In this document: one piece after another, positions 7,341 through 14,995 of the stretch
How the letters are laid out: every line of letters starts with the position of its first letter
How positions within the stretch are numbered: position 1 is the stretch's first letter
Origin: Nonomuraea glycinis
Lineage (GTDB): Bacteria > Actinomycetota > Actinomycetes > Streptosporangiales > Streptosporangiaceae
Assembly (NCBI RefSeq): GCF_014646515.1
Contig: NZ_BMNK01000018.1
Location: 1 to 64,000 of the forward strand
Length of the DNA stretch: 64,000 nucleotides
Direction: 5' to 3'
Notes under the pieces: generated by a model
Seen by the model: only the letters and a program-made list of their open reading frames with translations
Told to the model about the DNA's origin: nothing
Databases searched by the model: none
Made by a program: the position numbers and the translations under genes

Positions 7341-8298
7341 GCTTGCCGCCTCGCGGCAAGGGTGTTGTAGCTTTCAGGAGAAAGTCCTGAGCAACTGGCG
7401 CCAGTCGGGTCCGGCCGTCGGCGAGATCCAGAAGATTACGGGTCGGCACAGGGTTCTCACCGACCGTCGCCGCGACCGAGTCGTTGGTTGCGTCCGCGCC
7501 TTCGAGTACCTGTGCGTCCACGCCGTGCTGCTCGAAGCTTTGCAGCAGAGCCTTGAGGTCCTTCGGCAGGCACCACTTACCAAAAGCCCCGCCCGGCACT
7601 CGCAGTGTCGTAGCGAATCGATCTCGCTCAATTATTGCGCTGCACAGCTCAACGAAATAGGCTCTGTCGAGCCCGATTGCATCTGCGTAGGCCAGATACT
7701 CGTTCCACAGACTGATCAGAACCGTGTCGATAGTATTCTCGACGTATTTGAGAAGCTCTACTGCCTCGAAGCTGGAGCTGACGTATCGAGGCGAGCCCGG
7801 GAACTCCTCATACAGCCTGTCGAGGATCTTGGTGGCCTGCTCGGGCCCTCCGTACGCGATCCTGGGGGGATTATTTGAATCCTCCCACTGGGTTTCCTTG
7901 GAGAGGAAGCTCGGATTGACCGCAAAAAGGGTGCGCTTGAATGACGCAGCCAGTTGAGCCGCTGTCCCAGGAGGGCAAGTGCTCCTTTGTACTACTACCG
8001 AGACGCTCCATTCGGTGGACGACTCTATAATGGACAGCTCCCTGACAAGAGACCTGATGATCGTCAGATCTGCGGCTCCCGACAGAGGGAGAGGATCCGT
8101 AGGGACACACATGAATACCGCATCGACCGTCGCTACATCGGTGAGATCGGTGAGACTTGCGTCGGAACCAAATGTTTCGGCGACCCGCTCCCGCATCTGC
8201 GGGAGGGGATCGTAACCGTATACTTGATACCCTCTGGTCGAAAATGCCCTAAGGGTATTGAACCCGACATTCCCGCATCCTAATACGGCGACCTTCAA
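7333..8298 (-). CDS. Short UDP-glucose/GDP-mannose dehydrogenase-like protein
   Basis: A 321-residue member of the nucleotide-sugar 6-dehydrogenase family. The N-terminal Rossmann motif is GCGNVGFNTLRAF. It also has CVPTDP, the STCPPGT strand, NPSFLSKE, and the central helix LLKYVENTIDTVLISLWNE with the catalytic Lys and Asn. The catalytic cysteine is in KWCLPKDLKALL. Typical enzymes have about 430 residues and a C-terminal UDP-binding domain; here the protein ends soon after the central helix, so that domain is absent. TTG 8298 is preceded by GGGAGG. Codon 6 is TTA, rare in actinomycetes. It overlaps the next gene by 8 bases. Confidence 0.82.
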   Translation of the reverse strand: MKVAVLGCGNVGFNTLRAFSTRGYQVYGYDPLPQMRERVAETFGSDASLTDLTDVATVDAVFMCVPTDPLPLSGAADLTIIRSLVRELSIIESSTEWSVSVVVQRSTCPPGTAAQLAASFKRTLFAVNPSFLSKETQWEDSNNPPRIAYGGPEQATKILDRLYEEFPGSPRYVSSSFEAVELLKYVENTIDTVLISLWNEYLAYADAIGLDRAYFVELCSAIIERDRFATTLRVPGGAFGKWCLPKDLKALLQSFEQHGVDAQVLEGADATNDSVAATVGENPVPTRNLLDLADGRTRLAPVAQDFLLKATTPLPRGGKRG

Positions 8299-8434
8299 GG
8301 TGCCTCCCGACGACAGTCGAACTGGCGATCCAAAGTCCCGGTGGTTGCGTCAGCCAAGAATCCCGATTATGCACCAGGGTTCTTGAGAAATCTAGTGCGG
8401 TTCGGTCGATCCGGAATGACGATTTTCGGCTTTC

Positions 8435-9559
8435 CTATAAGGCGAGCTTCGACTCCAGAAAGGCGAATGCCGCGTCTTGCATCTCGAGGTCGAAGCGGTG
8501 CGGGCCAGGAAAGAACTGAGCGGTGTACGATTTCGTCGCCCCCGCCTCTTGATAGTAGCGCGAAATTTTCCCGTGGCCGGCTTCCATGCCTTCGGGGGTG
8601 AAAAGCTGGTCATCCAGCAAGTATTGGACCAGCAGTGGAGAAGGAGCTCGACAGCCGGCGAGATCAGGCCAGTCGTACCCTGAAGAGGTCAGCTCCGGCG
8701 GAAAAAGCAGCCACGTATGGGATGCTACGTTCTGCTGCGAAAGATGGCGATAGGTCGTCATCATTCCTACGACAACTGCTGCGCGAATGTGCGGAGAAGT
8801 GGCATTGAGAAGAACCGCACGACACCCGCCGCCGGACAGGCCGATGCACGCAACTCGGGCGCGGTCGACATCCACTCTTGAAAGCAGATAAGACAAGGCC
8901 ACCCTGTCTTCATATGCAATAAGAGCGGACAGGCTCACGCCTGCCGAAATGCATAGTTTCGCGATCGCATGCTCATGTCTTGCGGCGAGCCGGTTGTACC
9001 AGGACACCTGCAACGGGCCACCGTATTCCGCCTCCTGTATCATCCATTCATTCTCCGGAGGAGGTGAGATCGAAGACGGTAGCTCCTCTGCCGGAAACCT
9101 GCGACTTCCCCACATGAGAACATCTGGAACCAGAACCACGTACCCGAGTCTGGCCAATTCATTCGCGTATGCCCTCCCGCCGTAGACTTGTTGTCGGAGG
9201 TAAGACAACTCCGGTGGCAGGCCACCGGGTCCATCGGCGATCTTCTCTTTGCCATGAAATTTATACGAATCATGACTGTGGAGTGCAACTACGGCGGGAA
9301 GGGTGCCGCCGGCAGGTCTTGCCGGCTTGAAAAGCCATGCCACCGTCCGAGGGCCATATCCCACGCTATATGAAATCTCTTCGCCCACGACTTCGCCGTC
9401 GGTCCAGGTGGAATCGACCCGGGGTGACCTGGGTTCGACAGCGCTACTGAACTCCAGCGCACGTAGGGCTTCCGCTTGGTACAAACGTCGGAATCCTCCG
9501 CTCAACCGGGCGTCCGAGAGGAAATCAGAGAGACCGCTCCAGTAGCTTTCCTTGGTCAT
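8435..9559 (-). CDS. Alpha/beta hydrolase (esterase-like)
   Basis: A 374-residue hydrolase, first gene of the four-gene operon. The core reads LPAVVALHSHDSYKFHGKEK, then GYVVLVPDVLMWGSR. The nucleophile elbow is GLSGGG. An acidic-residue strand with YLLDDQLF and a late His in GPHRFD complete a plausible Ser-Asp-His triad. The order and length resemble dienelactone-hydrolase/acetyl-xylan-esterase-type enzymes of the AB_hydrolase_7 style. There is no signal peptide, so it acts in the cytoplasm. ATG 9559 has GAGGGAGA upstream. The last sense codon is TTA. A 136-base gap without a visible terminator separates it from the dehydrogenase gene, so cotranscription is likely but not certain. Confidence 0.82.
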   Translation of the reverse strand: MTKESYWSGLSDFLSDARLSGGFRRLYQAEALRALEFSSAVEPRSPRVDSTWTDGEVVGEEISYSVGYGPRTVAWLFKPARPAGGTLPAVVALHSHDSYKFHGKEKIADGPGGLPPELSYLRQQVYGGRAYANELARLGYVVLVPDVLMWGSRRFPAEELPSSISPPPENEWMIQEAEYGGPLQVSWYNRLAARHEHAIAKLCISAGVSLSALIAYEDRVALSYLLSRVDVDRARVACIGLSGGGCRAVLLNATSPHIRAAVVVGMMTTYRHLSQQNVASHTWLLFPPELTSSGYDWPDLAGCRAPSPLLVQYLLDDQLFTPEGMEAGHGKISRYYQEAGATKSYTAQFFPGPHRFDLEMQDAAFAFLESKLAL

Positions 9560-9740
9560 CGCATATCTCCCTCTGAAAAAGAGATCCGCTTATCCCGGAT
9601 GAGAAAGTGAGGCCAAGCCAATGGCCGGGTGACGCGGAAGTTCAAGACTCCCAGCCAAACATGCGCACCGACTCGACACAACTGCTTCACCGCCGATCCC
9701 TACACCTCGGTCGTTCTCGCAGGCGGCGATGAGGGGCTTC

Positions 9741-10397
9741 TCACCTGTTCGGGGCCGTGTTCTTCACCGCGGACAGCAGGAGATCGATGCCGAAGGTGTA
9801 GTAGGCGTCCAGGTCTGGAGGGTCGGTGAGGGTGGTGGCGAAGGCGGTCAGGTGGGGGTAGCGGCCGGGGGGCAGGCGTTCCAGGTCGAGGCGGTGCTGT
9901 CGTCTGAGCTCCGCGGCCTCCTCCTCGTCGCCGCCCAGGCCGCCGGGCTGGCAGGAGACCATGGCCGCGGCTCCCATGACCAGGTAGGTGGCTGTCTGGT
10001 CGGCTTGCCGGAGGGTGAATCCGGCCTCGGTGAGCAGCCCGATCAGGGTGTCGGTGGCCCGTCGGTATTCCTCGGTCATGTTGCTGTCGATCATCGGCAG
10101 CAGAGCGGACAGGTACGGGTGCGCGCGGGTCTGGTCCACCAGCGCGGTGATCATCGCGCGGAGGCGTTGGTGCCACGGCCGGTGGGGGGCCACGTCGGTG
10201 ACAAGCGCGGACAGCAGGCGGTCGGCGAGCGCGGACAGCAGCTCGTCCTTGTTCTTGACGTGCCAGTACAGCGCTGTCGGGGCGACGTCGAGCTCGGTGG
10301 CGAGGCGGCGGATGGTGACCGCCCCGAGCCCTTCGGCGTCGGCGAGCTGCAACGCCTGCTCGACGACGGCTTGGCGGGTCAGTTTCTCCGGAGGCAC
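9741..10397 (-). CDS. TetR family regulator (TetR C-terminal domain type)
   Basis: A 218-residue repressor. The N-terminal helix-turn-helix reads LTRQAVVEQALQLADAEGLG, then TIRRLATELDVAPTALYWHV. The ALYWHVKNKDEL recognition helix is typical of the TetR/TetR_C subgroup, which senses small molecules. The rest is helical. The only sensible start is GTG 10397, which has no Shine-Dalgarno, so a leaderless message is possible. It is divergent from the Ddn-like gene; two 10-base palindromes in between are the likely operators. Confidence 0.85.
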   Translation of the reverse strand: MPPEKLTRQAVVEQALQLADAEGLGAVTIRRLATELDVAPTALYWHVKNKDELLSALADRLLSALVTDVAPHRPWHQRLRAMITALVDQTRAHPYLSALLPMIDSNMTEEYRRATDTLIGLLTEAGFTLRQADQTATYLVMGAAAMVSCQPGGLGGDEEEAAELRRQHRLDLERLPPGRYPHLTAFATTLTDPPDLDAYYTFGIDLLLSAVKNTAPNR

Positions 10398-10434
10398 TTG
10401 ACAACTGTAGGGGGTGCAGGGTCTCCTGGGCAAC

Positions 10435-10457
10435 GTACATGTACAAAGTTCATGAAC
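10435..10457. promoter_or_regulatory. Paired palindromes, probable TetR operators
   Basis: GTACATGTAC (10435-10444) and GTTCATGAAC (10448-10457) are each perfect 10-base palindromes separated by three A residues. They sit 38 bases before the TetR start and 61 bases before the divergent gene, the expected place for a shared operator. Confidence 0.6.
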
Positions 10458-10517
10458 AACGTACAGGAGGGTGGAGGCCACTATGTGCCCGCAGGAAAGA
10501 TCTTCATGGAGGCAGAC

Positions 10518-11012
10518 ATGAGCCGTAGTCGACCCACGCGCACGCACCGGTTCGACCACTGGCTGTATCGCGGTGGCCGTCCCAACCGGCTGGCGCGGGC
10601 GATCAACCGGGCTTGGGCCACCGTGTTCGCGGCCGGGATCCTGCAGCCGGACCGGATGGTGACCCTGGAGGTGCCGGGCCGGCGTACCGGCCGTACCATC
10701 TCCTTCCCGCTGGTCATCGCGGACCACGAGGGGGAGCGTTACCTGGTGGCGATGCTCGGCCCGGACACCAACTGGGTGCACAACGTCCGCGCGGCCGGCG
10801 GGCGGGCGGTGCTGCGGCACGGCCGCACCGAGTCCGTACGCCTGGAAGAGGTCGATCCCGGCGACCGCGCCCCGATCCTGCGCCGCTACCTGGAGCTCTC
10901 ACCGGGAGGCCGCACTCACATCCGCGTGGACCCGCAGGCGCCGCTGGACGAGTTCGAGCGGATCGCCGCGCAGTACCCGGTCTTCCGCATTGCCCCCACT
11001 GACAACCGATAG
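10518..11012 (+). CDS. Deazaflavin (F420)-dependent nitroreductase-family protein
   Basis: A 164-residue Ddn-type split-barrel protein. Family hallmarks are the VTLEVPGRRTGRTISFPLVI strand pair, GERYLVAMLGPDTNWVHNVRAAGG and a following strand on AVLRHGRTESVRL. These proteins reduce substrates with the deazaflavin cofactor F420, which actinomycetes make. ATG 10518 has GGAGG five bases upstream. An in-frame ATG at 10506 with AGGAAAG is an alternative adding four residues. It is divergently paired with a TetR regulator that probably represses it. Confidence 0.85.
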   Translation: MSRSRPTRTHRFDHWLYRGGRPNRLARAINRAWATVFAAGILQPDRMVTLEVPGRRTGRTISFPLVIADHEGERYLVAMLGPDTNWVHNVRAAGGRAVLRHGRTESVRLEEVDPGDRAPILRRYLELSPGGRTHIRVDPQAPLDEFERIAAQYPVFRIAPTDNR

Positions 11013-11036
11013 CCCGGCTCCCCGTCCGGTCGTCCA

Positions 11037-11981
11037 CTACGGTCGGGTGGAGACGAGCGGTCCTACAGCGCTCTGCCTGCGGTATTTGCCGGGTGCGATG
11101 CCGTACCGGCGTTTGAAAGCGTTGGCGAAGGCGAACTCTGAGGTGTAGCCGATGCGGGTGGCCACCTCGTTCAGCGGGGCGTCGGATTCGCGCAGGAGGT
11201 TGGCCGCGACGGTCAGACGCCACCAGGTCAGGTAGGTCAGGGGTGGCCGGCCGGCCAGGGTGGTGAAGCGGTGGGCGAAGGTGGCCCGGGACAGACCTGC
11301 CTGCGCGGCGAGGGTCTGGACGGTCCAGGGGCGTGCGAGGTCGTGGTGCATGGCGTGCAGGGCGGCGCTGACGGCTGGGTCGGCCAGCGCCGAAGCCCAG
11401 CCGGTGCCCGGTGTGGGTGGGTTCTCGAACCAGGTGCGCAGGATGTACAGCAGCAGTGTGTCGAGCAGTGCCGGCACGATGGTGTCCGCGCCGAGACGGG
11501 GATTGCCGATCTCGTTGCCGAGCAGGTCGACGGCCGCGCGCAGCTCGGGGTGGTGCCCAAGCCGGGCGGGCAGGTGGATCATCTCGGGCAGATCGCGGAG
11601 CAGCGGGTGAGTGTGGCCGGCGGAGAGTTGGTAGCCGCCGCACAGGGTCACCGTGACCGGCCCGTTCCGCCCGACGAAGTCGGAGGCGAACAGCTCGGCG
11701 TCCTCCAGCGGGTCACAGACCGGCTCGGCCAGCGGCGTCGACGGGCTGTCGGCGAGACCGTACCCGTGGCCATGGGGGAAGAACACCACGTCGCCGACAC
11801 TGAGCGCGACCGGGGCACCGGAGGGCGGGATGAGCCGGCACGAGCCCTGCAGGATCACCTGAAAGCCTGCCGATCCGGGTGCTGCGGGAAAGCGCTGCCC
11901 CCACGGGGCGTGCCAGGCGACGCGCGCTGAGCGAGGCCGTCCGGAGCGCATGACGGCGATCACGTCGCTGAGCACATCCAC
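11037..11981 (-). CDS. AraC family transcriptional regulator with cupin domain
   Basis: A 314-residue regulator. The N-terminal cupin-type ligand domain shows 'FQVILQGSCRLIPPSG' followed by 'LSVGDVVFFPHGHGYGL'. The C-terminal pair of helix-turn-helix motifs reads TVQTLAAQAGLSRATFAHRF and LNEVATRIGYTSEFAFANAF, ending with KRRYGIAPGKYRR. This is the layout of regulators controlling a neighbouring reductase. GTG 11981 is the start, without a clear ribosome site. It is divergent from the NmrA-like gene, with about 114 bases between. Confidence 0.9.
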   Translation of the reverse strand: MDVLSDVIAVMRSGRPRSARVAWHAPWGQRFPAAPGSAGFQVILQGSCRLIPPSGAPVALSVGDVVFFPHGHGYGLADSPSTPLAEPVCDPLEDAELFASDFVGRNGPVTVTLCGGYQLSAGHTHPLLRDLPEMIHLPARLGHHPELRAAVDLLGNEIGNPRLGADTIVPALLDTLLLYILRTWFENPPTPGTGWASALADPAVSAALHAMHHDLARPWTVQTLAAQAGLSRATFAHRFTTLAGRPPLTYLTWWRLTVAANLLRESDAPLNEVATRIGYTSEFAFANAFKRRYGIAPGKYRRQSAVGPLVSTRP

Positions 11982-12095
11982 GTGAAGAAGCTAGCACTCA
12001 GACGATCACGTATGAATTCCGGCTTCTGAAGTATTGGCCATCTTGGCTGGGCCTCTTACGTTTGACCATCAGTTGATCAATTGAGGAGGCGTTGA

Positions 12096-12920
12096 ATGTC
12101 ACGACGAATTGTGGTCACGGGGGCGACCGGCACTGTCGGCCGTCAGGTGACAGCGCAACTGCTGGAGGCCGGGGTGGGGGTTCGCGCGCTGACCCGAGGA
12201 CCGGCCGATCTGCCACCCGCCGTTGAGAGTGTGCACAGTGATTTGTCGGTGCTCGATTCCCTGCGCGCCGCCGTCGAGGGCGTCGAAGCGGTGTTCCTGG
12301 TCTGGCCGTTCGCCTCGGCTGAGGGCCTTGAGGAGGTGCTGGCGCTGGCGGCCGAGCACGCCCGCCACGTGGTCTACCTGTCATCGGTGGCAGTACGTGA
12401 CCACGAGCGGCGGGCCGAGCAGTTGATCGAACGGTCCGGACTGGCGTGGACGATCCTGCGCCCGCACGCTTTCGCGGCCAACACCCTGCGGTGGGCCGAG
12501 CAGATCCGCGCCGAGGGCATGGTGTCCGGGCCGTACGGCGAGGCGGCGATGTCCCTGGTACACGAGCGGGACATCGCGGCGGTCGCGGTGCGCGCGTTGA
12601 CTCAGGACGGCCACGCCGGCGCCGTCCACGAACTGACCGGTCCGCACTCACTCACCCAGACCGAGCAGGTACGCATCATCGGCGAGGTGGTCGGCAGCCC
12701 GGTGCGCTGGGCGGAGACCTCCCCCCAGGACGCCCGGCGGCAGATGCTGGCCCGCGGCTGGCCGCCTGAGGTCGTGGACGGCATCCTGCGAGCCCAGGCC
12801 GAGATGACCCTCGGCCCGGCACAGGTCACCGCCACGGTGGAGGAGATCACCGGGCGCACGGCGAGCACGTTCCGCTCGTGGGTGACCGAGCACGCGCACA
12901 CCTTCCGCGCCATCAGGTGA
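12096..12920 (+). CDS. NmrA-like NAD(P)-binding protein
   Basis: A 274-residue atypical short-chain dehydrogenase. It starts with an extended Rossmann signature, VVTGATGTVGRQVTAQLLEAG, then has VSHSDLSVLDSLRAAVEGVE-type strands and the WTILRPHAFAANTLRW loop seen in NmrA/HSCARG proteins. The classical YxxxK pair is not evident, which is normal for the family. It may be a redox sensor or a quinone-reductase-like enzyme. GAGGAGG lies ideally before ATG 12096. The divergent AraC regulator is its probable controller. Confidence 0.85.
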   Translation: MSRRIVVTGATGTVGRQVTAQLLEAGVGVRALTRGPADLPPAVESVHSDLSVLDSLRAAVEGVEAVFLVWPFASAEGLEEVLALAAEHARHVVYLSSVAVRDHERRAEQLIERSGLAWTILRPHAFAANTLRWAEQIRAEGMVSGPYGEAAMSLVHERDIAAVAVRALTQDGHAGAVHELTGPHSLTQTEQVRIIGEVVGSPVRWAETSPQDARRQMLARGWPPEVVDGILRAQAEMTLGPAQVTATVEEITGRTASTFRSWVTEHAHTFRAIR

Positions 12921-12931
12921 CGCCGGCAGGG

Positions 12932-12960
12932 CGGGGCCGGGCACGGAGGGTCCGGCCCCG
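12932..12960. terminator. Bidirectional terminator-like hairpin
   Basis: Nine-base arms CGGGGCCGG/CCGGCCCCG with an 11-base loop lie between two convergent genes. No T-run follows, as is common in high-GC actinomycetes. Confidence 0.55.
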
Positions 12961-12967
12961 TCCTGGT

Positions 12968-14839
12968 CTACGGGGTCGGTGGGTAGTCGGCGAGGTACAC
13001 CGGGACGCCCACCTTGGTCGTGTCGGCCGCCTCGCCCACGCCGTTGACGACGTGGTCGATCGTGCCGGCGCTGAGGTTGACGGTCATGATGTGGTGCAGT
13101 TTGATGCCCGGCCTTGACGGCGTCTCGAAGCCGTTCTCGGTGTGGATCTCCGGGTTGTTCTGGTTGAAGACGTACACCCCGGCGCCGTACAGGTTGTGTG
13201 TCCTGACCCGGTCGCTGACCTTGTAGCCGGCCCAGCCCTCGACGGCGCCGTTCATCCAGTCGGCCTGGGTGGGCGGGTCGTACGGCAGTTCGTTCTGGTA
13301 GAGGATCGTGGTGCCGTGCTCGCCGTTCCAGATGGTGTTGTACTGCTGGAAGTGCTCGACGAACAGGCCGGTCGCGGTCACGTGGTCGCCGTTGATGACG
13401 GCGCCGTTGCGGCCGAGGTTGGTGTTCCAGCGCTGGGTGTCGGTGAAGCCCTCGACGCCGTGGTCGGCGCGCCACACCCAGGCGTGGTCGATGAGCACGT
13501 GGTCGCTGTTGACCTCCAGCGCGGTGCCGGTCTTGCCGACATGCGGCCCGCCGACCCGGAAGTAGACGTCGGACAGGGTCGTCGGGTTGGCCGGCGAGCT
13601 TCGGTGCTGGCCGTGCTTCGTGCCCACCTGCAACAGCACCGGTGACTTGTGGAGACCCGCGTCGATGGTCACGCCGGCGACGACGACGCCCGGCACATCG
13701 GCCACGACGAGCGGGATCGAGCCGCGTACGGCGGTGAGCGTGGCGTGGCCGAGGCCGAGGACGACCGTGTTCGCCCGCTTGACCTCGATGCTCCGCGCGA
13801 TGTCGTACACGCCGGGCGTGAGCAGCAGGTTCTTGCCACGCGCTAGCTGCTGGTTGATGACCTGCGCCGAGTCCGACGGCTTGGCGACGAAGAAGTCACC
13901 GATCGGCAGCGTACGGCCCGGCGTCATGCCGCCGGCCCACGTGACGCCACGGGTGCCCTTCCGGGCGGCGGGCACGCGCACCTGGTACCTGCCCCGCGCG
14001 TCGGCGTACAGGTAGGGCTTCTCCCTGCTGACAGGGGTGGCGTCGAGGGTGGTGTAGGGCGGGTTCGGGAACCCGGTCTCGTCCGGTGCGCCGACGACGC
14101 CCGAGAAGACCTGGTTCCACACGCCGTTCGACCAGCCGGCGACCTCGCTGTCGCGGATCAGCCACTGCTGCTGCGACCCGTTGGTGACGGACGGCAGCTT
14201 GGAGTCGGCGATGAAACCGCCGCTGGCGTACTGCGGGCCGGCGGTGCAGTAGTCCATGAGCGACAGGTTGCCGCCGGTGATGTTGAGCCGGCGCAGCGAC
14301 ACCGCCTGGGAGACGGCCCAGAAGTTCGCCGACGACCGGCAGCCGTCCTGGCCGGCCGCGTTGACGTTGATCGACAGGTTGGACAGGGTGCGCCAGAAGT
14401 TGACCAGCGCGAGGCAGTTGGCGGTGCCGCCGTCCGCCAGGCAGCGGTTGTAGACCTCGACCTTGCCGTTGATGACGACGTCGGTGGGCGAGGCGCCGAG
14501 GCCGGAGATCTCGGTGTAGTAGCCGACCTTGATCTGCAGCGGCTGCTCGGCGGTGCCGTACGTGCCGGGCTTGAAGAGGTAGGCGTGCCGGGCGGTGCCC
14601 ATCTCGCTGTCGACCTGCGCGGCGTGCGCGGCGTCCAGGGTCGCCTGGATCTGCGCGACGGGCATGCCGGGGTCGAAGACGGTGACGTTCGGCCCGAGAG
14701 CGGGGGCGCCGTGGGGCGGTGTGGCAGCGGTGGCGGGCGTTCCCGTCGTCATGAGGGCGGTCGCCAGCACGAGACCGATCGTGGACACCCGGCGGATCCG
14801 TAAGCGTCGCCTCGTGGTGCCAGGGGGGTGGGCCGTCAT
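12968..14839 (-). CDS. Secreted right-handed beta-helix protein
   Basis: A 623-residue exported protein. Residues 1-38 are a signal peptide with an Arg-rich lead (RRRLRIRRVS) before the hydrophobic core, possibly long. The mature chain has two pectate-lyase-type beta-helix stretches: the first near 'YLFKPGTYG' and 'VVINGKVEVYN', the second from 'NLLLTPGVYDIARSIEVKR' through 'VVVAGVTIDAGLHKSP' to 'VLIDHAWVWRADHG'. Such proteins are often labelled adenylyl cyclase in error; the architecture suggests a polysaccharide-acting enzyme or binding protein. ATG 14839 has AAAGGA upstream; an ORF extension to 14983 has no ribosome site. LacI-type palindromes upstream suggest carbohydrate control. Confidence 0.75.
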   Translation of the reverse strand: MTAHPPGTTRRRLRIRRVSTIGLVLATALMTTGTPATAATPPHGAPALGPNVTVFDPGMPVAQIQATLDAAHAAQVDSEMGTARHAYLFKPGTYGTAEQPLQIKVGYYTEISGLGASPTDVVINGKVEVYNRCLADGGTANCLALVNFWRTLSNLSINVNAAGQDGCRSSANFWAVSQAVSLRRLNITGGNLSLMDYCTAGPQYASGGFIADSKLPSVTNGSQQQWLIRDSEVAGWSNGVWNQVFSGVVGAPDETGFPNPPYTTLDATPVSREKPYLYADARGRYQVRVPAARKGTRGVTWAGGMTPGRTLPIGDFFVAKPSDSAQVINQQLARGKNLLLTPGVYDIARSIEVKRANTVVLGLGHATLTAVRGSIPLVVADVPGVVVAGVTIDAGLHKSPVLLQVGTKHGQHRSSPANPTTLSDVYFRVGGPHVGKTGTALEVNSDHVLIDHAWVWRADHGVEGFTDTQRWNTNLGRNGAVINGDHVTATGLFVEHFQQYNTIWNGEHGTTILYQNELPYDPPTQADWMNGAVEGWAGYKVSDRVRTHNLYGAGVYVFNQNNPEIHTENGFETPSRPGIKLHHIMTVNLSAGTIDHVVNGVGEAADTTKVGVPVYLADYPPTP

Positions 14840-14855
14840 ATCGGTTCGTCCTTTC

Positions 14856-14903
14856 CGAAGCGCTTCGTGACACCGCCGGACCGCGAGAGAGCGCTCTCTC
14901 GCG
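14856..14903. promoter_or_regulatory. Two LacI-type operator palindromes
   Basis: CGAAGCGCTTCG (14856-14867) and a 22-base perfect palindrome centred on GAGAGCGCTCTC (14882-14903) lie just upstream of the beta-helix gene. A central CG step inside an AGCGCT core is the hallmark of LacI/GalR-family operators in actinomycetes. No LacI gene adjoins, so the regulator would act in trans. Confidence 0.65.
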
Positions 14904-14941
14904 TCGCCTGTTTCTACCGCGTGGCCGTTCCGATCACAAGA

Positions 14942-14973
14942 GCTCGTGGAGGCGGTGAACCGCCTCCACGAGC
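14942..14973 (-). terminator. Strong hairpin terminator after fmdA
   Basis: A 14-base perfect stem (GCTCGTGGAGGCGG and complement) with a 4-base loop, 23 bases past the fmdA stop. It separates the formamidase operon from the beta-helix gene's promoter. Confidence 0.7.
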
Positions 14974-14995
14974 GAAACCGCAAGAAGGGCGCCGG

